NCBI RefSeq assembly: GCF_004362215.1
Contig: NZ_SNWR01000001.1
Location: 682,001 to 746,000, forward strand
Direction: 5' to 3'
Source: Paractinoplanes brasiliensis
Lineage (GTDB): Bacteria > Actinomycetota > Actinomycetes > Mycobacteriales > Micromonosporaceae
DNA length: 64,000 nucleotides
In this document: positions 52,554 through 60,661 of the stretch, piece by piece
Layout: each line of letters begins with the position of its first letter
How positions within the stretch are numbered: the first letter of the stretch is position 1
The notes under the pieces: model-generated
Database searches by the model: none
What the model was told of the DNA's origin: nothing
Seen by the model: only the letters and a program-made list of their open reading frames with translations
Program-made: the position numbers and the translations under genes

Positions 52554-53201
52554 ATGCGTAAATTGCTGGTGCGTGGGGGAGCCGCACTTGCGCTACTCGT
52601 CTCGTCGTTGATGGTGAGCTCGCCGGCCCGAGCCGGGAACATCATGGACGACCCGCCGTCCGACAGGATCGTCATCGACCTCGTGGCAATGGCCGGCTCG
52701 GGCTGCCCGCCCGGCACGGCGGCGGTCGCGGTGTCACCCGACAACACAGCGTTCACCACGATCTACAGCGAGTACGTGGCCGAGGCCGGCCCAGGCATCG
52801 CGAGCACGCAGGGCCGCAAGAACTGCCAGCTCAACGTGCTGGTCAACGTGCCGCAGGGATTCACCTTCGCGATCGCCAAGGTGGACTACCGGGGGTACGG
52901 GCTGCTGCAGCAGGGCGCGGTCGCCTCGCAGCGGGCCAACTACTACTTCCAGGGCATGAGCCAGAGCACGTACGTCAACCACCCGATCGCCGCTCCACTC
53001 GACGACAACTGGATGTTCAGCGACGACGTCCCGGTCGCCGCAATGGTCTGGCACCCGTGCGGCGAGCGGCGCAACCTCAACATCAACACTGAGCTGCGGG
53101 TCTCCAAGGGAACATCAAGGGACGCCAGCTACCTCGCCATGGACTCCATCGACGGCAGCATCACCACCACCTACCACTTCGCGTGGCAGCGCTGCCGCTG
53201 A
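52554..53201 (+). CDS. DUF4360-family secreted protein
   Basis: The 215-residue protein has an AAAGGAG ribosome binding site and a signal peptide cleaved near ARA. The domain matches its divergent neighbour: GSGCPPGTAAVAVSPDN, QGRKNCQLNVLVNVPQGFTF, ANYYFQG, LNINTELRVSKG and a terminal FAWQRCR. It lacks the duplicated linker. The two genes face away from each other and probably arose by duplication with inversion. Function unknown. Confidence 0.82.
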   Translation: MRKLLVRGGAALALLVSSLMVSSPARAGNIMDDPPSDRIVIDLVAMAGSGCPPGTAAVAVSPDNTAFTTIYSEYVAEAGPGIASTQGRKNCQLNVLVNVPQGFTFAIAKVDYRGYGLLQQGAVASQRANYYFQGMSQSTYVNHPIAAPLDDNWMFSDDVPVAAMVWHPCGERRNLNINTELRVSKGTSRDASYLAMDSIDGSITTTYHFAWQRCR

Positions 53202-53209
53202 GCAGGCAC

Positions 53210-53242
53210 AACGGGGTGGCCGGCACCGCCGGCCGCCCCGTT
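53210..53242 (+). terminator. hairpin after the DUF4360 gene
   Basis: AACGGGGTGGCCGG (53210-53223) pairs with CCGGCCGCCCCGTT (53229-53242) with one G-U position and a five-base loop, nine bases beyond the stop. It also lies between convergent genes. Confidence 0.75.
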
Positions 53243-53290
53243 CGCACGCGGGCCGGCGGCGCCCAGGGCCGAGGCCCAGGGCGCCGACCG

Positions 53291-56200
53291 TCACCCGGCC
53301 GGTGCGCCACCGACCCCGGCCGTGAAGAGCGACCCCGGCCGACGCACCAGGGGCTCGATCTCACCGGCCGGCACCGGCCGGGAGAACAGATAGCCCTGGC
53401 CGTGCGTGCAGCCCAGCTCGCGGACCAGGGCGAGCTCCTCCTCGGTCTCGATGCCCTCGGCGATGACCTTGAGCTGAAGGTTGAGACCCATCGTGACGAT
53501 CGTACGCACGAGCTCCCGGCTGCGCGGGCTGCCGGCCAAGCGCGACACGAACGAACGGTCGATCTTCAGCGCGTCGAACGGCAGGTCGTGCAGCGCCTCC
53601 AGCGAGGAGTAGCCCGTCCCGAAGTCGTCGATGTGCACCTCGGCGCCCATCGCGATGAGATCGGTGAGCGTGCGGGTGGCGTGCCGGGCGTCACGCATGA
53701 TCACGCCCTCGGTGATCTCGACCGCCAGGCAGCTCGGATCGGCGTCGGCCGCAGCCAGCGCCTCCACCACGTCCTCGATCAGATTGCCGTGCCGGAACTG
53801 GCGGTCGGAGACGTTGACGCTCATCCGCATCGACTCGCGGCCGGGCAGACAGCGCCACGCCGCGATCTGCCGGCTGGCCGTGCGCAGCACCCACGCACCG
53901 ATCTTGGTGCCGAGGTCGCTCTCCTCGGCGATCGGCAGGAAGACCGGAGGCACCAGCAGGCCCCGGGTCGGGTGCCGCCAGCGCAGGAGCGCCTCCACCC
54001 CGGTCACCATGCCACTGTCCAGGGCCACGATCGGCTGGTAGAAGAGCTCCAGCTGCCCGTTGTCGATGGCGTGCCGCAGCTCCGCCCCGGTGCGCAGCCG
54101 GTCGAGCGCCGACGCGTGCATCGACGGCGCGAACAGCGCGTGCGTACGCTTGCCGCTGCTCTTGGCGAAGTACATGGCGGCGTCGGCGTCGCGCATCACC
54201 GCCTGCGTGTCGACGTAGCTGTCGGAACCGACCGCGATGCCGATGCTGGCCGTGACGGTGACGTCGGTGTCGCCCAGGCGGCAGGGCGCGGACACGGCCG
54301 CCTGCAGCCGCTCGGCCACCGCGCCCGGGGCGTCCGGCCCGGCGATGTCCTCGATCAGGACGGCGAACTCGTCGCCGCCGAGCCGGGCCGCCACCTCGTT
54401 GGTCCGCAGCACCGCGGCGACCCGGCGGGACACCTCTTGGAGCAGCTGGTCGCCCGCCTCGTGGCCGAGGCTGTCGTTGACCACCTTGAAACCGTCCAGG
54501 TCGAGCAGGAGGACGGCGTAGCCGTATTCCGGCCGGCGCCGGGCCCGGTCCATCGCCAGCATCAGCCGGTCGCGGAACTGGCCGCGGTTGGGCAGCCCGG
54601 TCAGGTCGTCGTAGAGGGCGGCCCTCCGCAGCACTTCCTCCTGCTCGCGCAGGCTCTGGAGGACCGATTCGTGTTCCAGGGCGACGCTGAGCAGGGCCGC
54701 CCATTGGTTCATCGTCTCCCGGCCCTCGGCCAGTTCCCCCTGGACCGGCCCGACCAGGGCGAACATGCCCCAGTCGCCGTCGCCGACCTTGAGATGGGCG
54801 ATGTAGATCATGTCGCCGGCGCCAGTGTCGGCCGTCGCCAGCAGACCGGGCGGCGGAAACCGCTCGATTTTGGTCCGGCCGCCGCCCGAGGTGGTGGTCC
54901 CGGCCGCCCGGTCGTAGGTCGCGATCACGTCGAGCGTGCCGCCGGTGGCGTTGCGCTGGCCCGGCCACAGCCCCAGGCAGCCGGCGCGGATGTCGGTGGC
55001 CCGCAGCCACTCCAGCGAGCGCGGGTCCCGTTCCTGGCTGCGCAACAGCTCCATGCTCACGGCGTACTGGGTGCCGAGCGCCGCCATGGCCGACCGGCCG
55101 CGTTCCGCCTCGCGCGACACCTGCGTGTGGGCCAGCACCACGAAGATCTGGTGCACGAGGTCCTCGATCGGCCGGTGCACCGTGCGGTCGCCGCCTGCCG
55201 CGAGCCGCAGCGCCCGGCCGTGGTCGCGGATCAGCCGCATCACGGCCACCGCCGCCTCGTAGTCCACCAGCCGGTGGGCGACCGGCAGCAGCATCCGGCG
55301 CAGCCCGGCACCGACCGGCGTGGGGACACCCGAGGCGGCGTCGTCGAGTGTCGAGGCGATGCTCTCGACCGACATCTCGAGTGCGGTCTTCCGGGCGTCG
55401 GAGGACGGGGACGGGGTTTCGCAGCCGACCACCGTACGGATCTGGGTCAGCAACCCCTCGCGGCCGGACCCGTCGTCGGAATGCTCGGATGCCAGCGCCA
55501 GCGGGCCCGGGCAGCCGCACGACTCGCGGATCACCAGGTGCGCCGGCATCCGGTGCTCCTCGTCCGGGACCTGCTCGCCGTTCACCAGCCGCAGTGCGAG
55601 GTTCGCGGCCAGCCGGGCGATGTCGCCGAGCGGTTGCCGCAGGGTGGTCAGGCTGGGAATGATGGCGGCGCCGCCCATCATGTCGTCGAACCCGATCACG
55701 GCCTGGTCCGCGGGCAGCTGGCAGCCCACGGCGGTGAGCGCCCGCAGGACGCCGAAGGCGTTCTCGTCGTTGCCGCACAGCACCGCCGTCGACGGGAGGC
55801 CGGCCGCCAGCATCGCCTCGGCCGCCTGCTCCCCGCCCCTCTCCTGCATGCCACCGGTGTCGAAGTGCAGCCCCTCCGGATCGAGGCGGTGCTCGTCCAT
55901 GACCTCGCGGTAGGCCTCATAGCGTTCCAGAGCGTCGGACTGGCCCAGGTGCCCGGCGAACGCGATCCGGCGGTGGCCGTGCTCGATCAGATGCCGCATC
56001 GCGGCGCGGATGCCCGGTTTGTTGTCGGGCAGGACGATGGGGCAGCTCACCCCCTCGGGGCGTGCGCTGATCACGACGACGGGCCGTCCGGTCGCCTGGG
56101 CCGCCCGGAGGTAGGCCGAGCTCGCGCCGGTCAGCAACGTCACGAACCCGTCGATGTAGTCCCAGGCCACCTGGTGGGGAAACGGCGGCGGGTCCTGGAA

Positions 56201-56356
56201 GTCCCGGTTGAAGGTGCCCGCGTCCAGCGTCTGGATCGCGATGATCCGGCCGCCGTGCGCCGCCACCTCGGCCTGGATGCCCGCCAACAGCGCGCCGTAG
56301 TAGAAGCCGCCGAACGAGGTCGACAGCACACCTACGACCGGACCCTGTTTCCCCAT
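53291..56356 (-). CDS. LacI-type ligand-binding domain fused to GGDEF-EAL
   Basis: The 1021-residue protein (GGGAGGGG upstream of ATG) begins with a LacI/GalR-type sugar-binding domain without the DNA-binding helix-turn-helix (VVGVLSTSFGGFYYGALLAG, AGHLGQSDALERYEAY, QAVIGFDDM; about 1-280). A middle GAF-like and helical region follows, then GGDEF with the active motif RLGGDEFAVL (near 662) and EAL with GVEALLRW (near 788), IDDFGTGYSSLEAL and VIAEGIETEEEL. All catalytic motifs are intact, so it could both make and break c-di-GMP, with a small ligand as input. There is no signal peptide, so the sensor would be cytoplasmic. Confidence 0.9.
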   Translation of the reverse strand: MGKQGPVVGVLSTSFGGFYYGALLAGIQAEVAAHGGRIIAIQTLDAGTFNRDFQDPPPFPHQVAWDYIDGFVTLLTGASSAYLRAAQATGRPVVVISARPEGVSCPIVLPDNKPGIRAAMRHLIEHGHRRIAFAGHLGQSDALERYEAYREVMDEHRLDPEGLHFDTGGMQERGGEQAAEAMLAAGLPSTAVLCGNDENAFGVLRALTAVGCQLPADQAVIGFDDMMGGAAIIPSLTTLRQPLGDIARLAANLALRLVNGEQVPDEEHRMPAHLVIRESCGCPGPLALASEHSDDGSGREGLLTQIRTVVGCETPSPSSDARKTALEMSVESIASTLDDAASGVPTPVGAGLRRMLLPVAHRLVDYEAAVAVMRLIRDHGRALRLAAGGDRTVHRPIEDLVHQIFVVLAHTQVSREAERGRSAMAALGTQYAVSMELLRSQERDPRSLEWLRATDIRAGCLGLWPGQRNATGGTLDVIATYDRAAGTTTSGGGRTKIERFPPPGLLATADTGAGDMIYIAHLKVGDGDWGMFALVGPVQGELAEGRETMNQWAALLSVALEHESVLQSLREQEEVLRRAALYDDLTGLPNRGQFRDRLMLAMDRARRRPEYGYAVLLLDLDGFKVVNDSLGHEAGDQLLQEVSRRVAAVLRTNEVAARLGGDEFAVLIEDIAGPDAPGAVAERLQAAVSAPCRLGDTDVTVTASIGIAVGSDSYVDTQAVMRDADAAMYFAKSSGKRTHALFAPSMHASALDRLRTGAELRHAIDNGQLELFYQPIVALDSGMVTGVEALLRWRHPTRGLLVPPVFLPIAEESDLGTKIGAWVLRTASRQIAAWRCLPGRESMRMSVNVSDRQFRHGNLIEDVVEALAAADADPSCLAVEITEGVIMRDARHATRTLTDLIAMGAEVHIDDFGTGYSSLEALHDLPFDALKIDRSFVSRLAGSPRSRELVRTIVTMGLNLQLKVIAEGIETEEELALVRELGCTHGQGYLFSRPVPAGEIEPLVRRPGSLFTAGVGGAPAG

Positions 56357-56671
56357 GCAGCCCCTCCCGGCGCCGAGCGGACGTCCCTCCAGGCTAGAGC
56401 GGACAGCTCGACCTTTCCGGCGAATCGGGCGCGGGGCCGGGACCGCGGTCAGCCGGGCGAACCGGCGACGCCCGCGGCCTTACACCAGTTTCCGGTGTCC
56501 TGAGCCAGGACGCCGTCGTCCGCTCCCCTTCTCCTTTCGCCCCTTCTCCTCCGGGGTTTCGGCGACCCGCCATTCGGCGGAGAGATTCCGCCGGCTGGCG
56601 CTCGTCCCGCCGTGCGATCGGGTCGATCCTGGTGACAGCGATCACACGCCTGCAACGAAGGACGAACGCCG

Positions 56672-57643
56672 ATGACACACCCGCCCGTACCCTTCGACCC
56701 CGAACTCGCCGCCGCCCTCGCCGCGCTCGGCGACCAGGTCCCCACCGCGATCACCCCCGACATGATCGCGGCCGCGCGGCAGGCGACCGACCCGGCCATG
56801 GCGCCGCCGACCGACGAGGAGCTCAGCCTCGGCGGCACCTACACGGTCGCCGAGCGGGTCGTGCCCGGCCCGGCCGACGCCCCCGACATCTCGCTGCTCA
56901 TCTGCACCCCGGCCGGCGCCGACAGCGCGTGCCCGGCGATCTACTACACCCACGGCGGCGGGATGATCCTCGGCGACAACCGCAACGGCATGGCCGGCAT
57001 GGTGGAGATCGCGGCCCGCTACGGCGCCGTCGTCGTCTCGGTCGAATACCGGCTCGCCCCCGAGACCCGGCACCCGGGGCCGATCGAGGACGTCTACGCC
57101 GGCCTGGTCTGGACCGCCAAGAACGCGGCCGAGCTCGGCATCGACCCCGACCGGATTCTCATCGCCGGCGGCAGCGCGGGCGGCGGCCTCACCGCGGCGC
57201 TCGGCCTGCTGGCCCGCGACCGGGGCGGCCCGGCCGTCCTCGGCCAGTTGCTGATGTGCCCGATGCTCGACGACCGCAACGACTCGGTGTCGGCCGAGCA
57301 GATGGCGGGCCGCGGCGTCTGGGACCGCACCGCCAACGCCACCGGCTGGGGAGCCCTGCTCGGCGACGCGGCCGGCGGCCCCGACGTCTCGCCGTACGCC
57401 GCGCCGGCTCGGGCGACCGACCTGTCCGGGCTGCCGCCCGCCTTCATCGACGTCGGCTCGGCCGAGACCTTCCGCGACGAGGACGTCGCCTACGCCACCG
57501 CCATCTGGCAGGCGGGCGGGCGTGCCGAACTGCACGTCTGGCCCGGCGGCTACCACGGCTTCGAGGCGTTCGCCCCGGCCGCCGCGGTCAGCCAGGACGC
57601 CAAGGCCGCCCGGCTGCGGTGGCTGGACCGCCTCTTCGCCTGA
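56672..57643 (+). CDS. alpha/beta hydrolase (HSL/acetyl-esterase type)
   Basis: The 323-residue enzyme shows the hormone-sensitive-lipase oxyanion motif HGGGMILGD, the nucleophile elbow GGSAGGGLTAAL, and likely catalytic Asp and His in AFIDVGSAE and GGYHGFE. It is of usual size for family IV esterases. The 315-base gap to the divergent GGDEF-EAL gene shows no gene; a pyrimidine-rich CCTTCTCCTTTCGCCCCTTC near 56523 is the only feature noted. The PucR-like regulator lies 55 bases downstream on the same strand and may control or be co-transcribed with it. Confidence 0.88.
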   Translation: MTHPPVPFDPELAAALAALGDQVPTAITPDMIAAARQATDPAMAPPTDEELSLGGTYTVAERVVPGPADAPDISLLICTPAGADSACPAIYYTHGGGMILGDNRNGMAGMVEIAARYGAVVVSVEYRLAPETRHPGPIEDVYAGLVWTAKNAAELGIDPDRILIAGGSAGGGLTAALGLLARDRGGPAVLGQLLMCPMLDDRNDSVSAEQMAGRGVWDRTANATGWGALLGDAAGGPDVSPYAAPARATDLSGLPPAFIDVGSAETFRDEDVAYATAIWQAGGRAELHVWPGGYHGFEAFAPAAAVSQDAKAARLRWLDRLFA

Positions 57644-57698
57644 CCGGGCCGCGCACCGGCAGTGGCCGATCACAGGCCAGGGCTAGGAGGATGACGGT

Positions 57699-58661
57699 AT
57701 GAAGGATCTCGCGGTGCGGCTCGAGGCGCTGGACGCGGACGCCGGGGCCGCGCTGCGGGTCATCGCCTACTTCGACAGCCTCACCGAGTCGCGGGCCGGC
57801 CTGCAGGCGATCGTCCGCGGCGCGGCGGTGCTGGCCGGCGTTCCCGCCCGGCTCGACGACGCCGAGCGGCGGGTGCACGTGCGGATCACGCCCGCCGGGG
57901 TCAGCGAGGCCTCCGCGGAGCCGGCGGACACGGGCTGGCCGCGTACCGAAATCGGTGCGCGAGCCGTGCTCGCGCTGGAGCGGACCGGTGAGCCCGGCCC
58001 GGTCGACGCCATGATCCTGGAGCGGGCCGCCGGGGCGGCCCGGGCGGTCCTCGACCGCACCCGGGGCCGGGCCCCGGCGGAAGACCCGGCGCTGGTCGAG
58101 CTGATCGTCGACGCCGCGGCGCCGCTTTCCGTACGCGAGGTGGCCGCGCGCAAACTCGGCCTCGACGGCCCGGTGCGGGCCGCCGCCCGCCCGGCCGGCC
58201 CGCTCGTGCTGCCGGCCGGCGCCGCCGTCCCGCCCGGCCGGATCGGGCTCGGCCCCGCCGTCCCGGTCGCCGACCTGCCGGCCTCCTACGCCGCGGCCCG
58301 CGTCGCGCTGCGCTTCGCCGCCGACGGCACCGACGACGACCCCGGCCCGCCCGTCGTCGCCTACGAGTCGCTGGGCGGCCTCGCCCTGCTCGCCGCCGCG
58401 CCGCTGCCCGAGGCGATCCCCGACCTCGACGCGCTGGCCCACGCGATGGCGAGCGCGCCGTGGGCCCTGGCCACCCTGCAGGCCTTCGCCGACACGGCCA
58501 GCCTGCGCGCCGCCGCGACCGCCCTGCGGCTGCACCACTCGACGCTGCAGGACCGGATCATCCACCTCGAACACCTGCTCGGATGGCCGACGCGCACCAC
58601 CGCCGGGAAGCTGCGGCTGCAAATCGCGCTGGCCCTGCGCCGCCTCGCCCGGCACCCGTGA
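57699..58661 (+). CDS. PucR/CdaR-type helix-turn-helix regulator
   Basis: The ATG has AGGAGG seven bases upstream. The 320-residue protein ends with the PucR-type HTH: LQAFADTASLRAAATALRLH followed by HSTLQDRIIHLEHLLGW, and LRLQIALALRRLARHP. The N-terminal 240 residues are a divergent sensor without a known motif. Such regulators often control an adjacent enzyme, here the esterase. Confidence 0.75.
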   Translation: MKDLAVRLEALDADAGAALRVIAYFDSLTESRAGLQAIVRGAAVLAGVPARLDDAERRVHVRITPAGVSEASAEPADTGWPRTEIGARAVLALERTGEPGPVDAMILERAAGAARAVLDRTRGRAPAEDPALVELIVDAAAPLSVREVAARKLGLDGPVRAAARPAGPLVLPAGAAVPPGRIGLGPAVPVADLPASYAAARVALRFAADGTDDDPGPPVVAYESLGGLALLAAAPLPEAIPDLDALAHAMASAPWALATLQAFADTASLRAAATALRLHHSTLQDRIIHLEHLLGWPTRTTAGKLRLQIALALRRLARHP

Positions 58662-58727
58662 GCTACAGCGTCTGCTCGCCCGCCCCGACCGCGATCGGCA
58701 GCGTGTTTTCCAGCTTGAACGACGGTC

Positions 58728-59052
58728 ATGACGTTCATTTCTGAACACACGGACTGCTTCGCGGTCGCGCTCCTGCTACGGGTCCTGAACATCGCCGAGT
58801 CGACCTACTACCAGTGGGTCAAGCAGGCGAAACAGCCGTGTGACCGGGATCTGGTCGATCTCGGGCTGCTGTCCAACATTCATGAGATTTGGGAGGCTTC
58901 CGGGTTCACCTATGGCGCTGACCGGGTGCACCGGCGGCTGCGCCGCGACACGACGCGAACTCGGCTACCTCAGCCCCGACGAATACGAAACCGCCTGGCA
59001 CGCCACTACCGAGCCGGATAACCTCACCCCTGCCCCGACCGGAAGCAGGTAA
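58728..59052 (+). pseudogene. internally deleted IS3-family transposase (OrfB) remnant
   Basis: The first part, MTFISEHTDCFAVALLLRVL through STYYQWVKQA and FTYGADRVHRRLRRD, is the N-terminus of an IS3-type OrfB. In the next frame, RRELGYLSPDEYETAWHAT, ending TPAPTGSR, is its C-terminus. About 190 residues carrying the DDE core are missing and the two ends are joined with a frameshift near 58945-58960. The element is dead. No terminal repeats were matched. Confidence 0.75.
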
Positions 59053-59084
59053 CCACCGCTCCGTCGAAACGGGGGGGGCTCGTC

Positions 59085-59371
59085 CGAGACGATAGTCATA
59101 AACCCGTCGGCTTACCGGTCCGCACCGACGGTGTACGGGTCGATCCTAAACAATCTGGTTCGTCGCCGAAGCTTGGCAACGACAGCACCCGGTCTGCCTG
59201 CTCCTGTGCGGCCTCCGCCGTGGAATAGACGCCGAGCAGCTTGACGTCATCCCCGTCTGACTCGTCCCCAGTCCAGTTCCCCATCGTCGCCACGATGCCG
59301 ATTCGCCGGCCATCGGTGAAACAGGCGTGCCGGACGTGCCACAGCAGGAGGGTGCGTACCGAGATCGGCAC
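59085..59371 (-). pseudogene. DUF7336-like small protein with C-terminal frameshift and nonsense change
   Basis: Read leftward from GTG 59371: LLLWHVRHACFTDGRRIG, then DDVKLLGVYSTAEAAQEQAD and LPSFGDEPDC, which resembles small DUF7336-type proteins (W-H-V-x-H...LLGVYST-x-x-A...LPGF-x-x-x-P). After EPDC the conserved ending appears in another frame as RIDPYTVGADR, followed by TAA where W would be expected and then ADGF. One indel and one mutated Trp codon therefore break the tail. It may be recently inactivated. Confidence 0.55.
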
Positions 59372-59548
59372 AGTCCCCGGAGGCCATCGGCCGTCAGTTG
59401 AGGCTTGGCGTCAACATCGCTGCAGGAACCGTCCTTCTGTCGTGGGACTGCCCGGCGGCCGCAGAACCGGTTAACCGAGACTCGATTCGGTCTATTCGCA
59501 TTCATCCAGAACGGATACAGCCTTTCGACCGACTCCCTGACGTGACGT

Positions 59549-60103
59549 CTAGAAGACCGGTTCGTTCATTGCCTCTCCGTCGACGAATCCTCCGGGGAGG
59601 CGGGATGCGGGCGCGTCGTCGTGGCTCATGGATTGCAGGACCTGAGCCCCGTACTGATCGTCGGCCCGCAGGACGAGGGACTCTGTGTCGGTGGCCGGCC
59701 AGACTTCCAGGCGGTAGGTCTCGGTGAGCGGTGTGGTGCCGTCGATGTCGGTGTCTCGGCCGGTGGCGTAAGCCCTGATCCGGTAGGTGCCTCGTCCGGC
59801 AGGGGTGAGGGCCGGGCCTTCGGGGTCGGTGTCGTACGACCGCAGGCGGAGCTTGCCGCGTTTGGTGACCACGGCGACTTCGGCGATGCTCTCCCAGTTG
59901 TTGCTGGTGTCCGGCGGTGGCGCTTCGGTGAAGGTGACGATTTGGACGTTGACCAAACCGCTGTGGATGCCGGTATACACGAAGGCGCCGCCGGGGAACG
60001 GGTGGATGAGGCCGTTGGGGGGTGCGGGCAGGTCCAAGGGCCACTCGGCCTTGTTGTCGATGACGCCGAAGGCGTGGTAGGTGACGTGTAGTTCGGTGTT
60101 CAC
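59549..60103 (-). CDS. hypothetical protein, possible immunity partner of a NucA/NucB toxin remnant
   Basis: GTG 60103 follows AAGGAG, which sets the start. The 184-residue protein is soluble and beta-rich: NTELHVTYHAFGVIDNKAEW, NGLIHPFPGGAFVYTGIHSG, ESIAEVAVVTKRGKLRLRSYDTD, YRLEVWPATD. I do not recognise a family. It lies 63 bases downstream of a NucA/NucB nuclease-domain remnant on the same strand, the place where an immunity protein to a polymorphic-toxin nuclease is usually encoded. This is inference from position only. Confidence 0.6.
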   Translation of the reverse strand: MNTELHVTYHAFGVIDNKAEWPLDLPAPPNGLIHPFPGGAFVYTGIHSGLVNVQIVTFTEAPPPDTSNNWESIAEVAVVTKRGKLRLRSYDTDPEGPALTPAGRGTYRIRAYATGRDTDIDGTTPLTETYRLEVWPATDTESLVLRADDQYGAQVLQSMSHDDAPASRLPGGFVDGEAMNEPVF

Positions 60104-60166
60104 GCAGCTCCTTGATCGATGGTTACCGGTTGGAGCCCGTCCAGCGTGAACGGGCTCCAACCGGCT

Positions 60167-60440
60167 CTATGGTGCGGCGTTGACCCGGAACTTGTCCTGT
60201 CTCATCAGGCGCTGTGACGAGCAGAAGGTCTGCAGAACACGCCCACCTTTCTGGCTCTGCTTATCGTCGATCATGCAGACGCTGTGACCTCTCGGCCCCG
60301 ATCCGGTCACGGTAACGCCGGGAATCGCGCATCCCACGTGTGCGCGCGCCGAACCGCCGTTGAGCGAGGCGCCTTGGTACCTGCTGGCGAACGGGTATTC
60401 GCCCAGGACTTTCCGCTCGGTCGCGGGTAGCGCCGCGGGC
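60167..60440 (-). pseudogene. NucA/NucB deoxyribonuclease domain remnant
   Basis: Read leftward the frame gives KVLGEYPFASRYQGASLNGG, then GCAIPGVTVTGSGPRGHSVCMI and GGRVLQTFCSSQRLMRQDKF ending RVNAAP. The EYPFAS-x-Y-x-G motif, the central Gly/Cys segment and a C-terminal FRV are marks of the NucA/NucB family (secreted or polymorphic-toxin DNases), usually C-(D/E)-EYPFAS. The preceding Cys is absent and the C-terminal R-x-LD-GDPF block is altered. The upstream part has been replaced by IS701-derived sequence. Confidence 0.6.
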
Positions 60441-60449
60441 AGGCGACAG

Positions 60450-60661
60450 ATTGGCGACCTTGCCGTTCTCGTCGGGCACGCAGGTCTCGTCTCAGGACTC
60501 CGGGACGAAAATCGCCAGTCCAGCACCGCCGACGCCGCATCCGTGGCGGCGTGAACGCTGACCGCGATCTGGCAGTTGCCGACCTTACCGAGGGTTCCGG
60601 AGTACTGCCGGGCCACACACGCCGACGCCGGCCCGTTCTTGGCGAACCGGCACGCACTCAC
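60450..60661 (-). pseudogene. IS701-family transposase fragment
   Basis: The leftward frame reads FAKNGPASACVARQYSGTLG followed by KVGNCQIAVSVHAATDAASAVLDWR, very close to the IS701 core (GF-x-K-x-G...VARQYSGT-x-G-K-x-x-NCQ-x-V-V). One base later the frame changes: the continuing FVPES-stop-DETCVPDE shows a 1-base loss and a Trp-to-stop change in the usual L-F-x-P-E-S-W-D-E-T-C. The stretch is fused in frame to the NucA/NucB remnant. Confidence 0.7.

Noticed and set aside
53691..55778. 695-codon minus-strand frame inside the GGDEF-EAL gene
   Set aside because: It is the same strand in another frame, full of GRR/PAR low complexity; the GGDEF, EAL and LacI motifs are all in the other frame.
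60167..60661. A single 164-residue protein
   Set aside because: The N-terminal half matches IS701 transposase and the C-terminal half NucA/NucB; the frame is continuous by chance fusion of two remnants.
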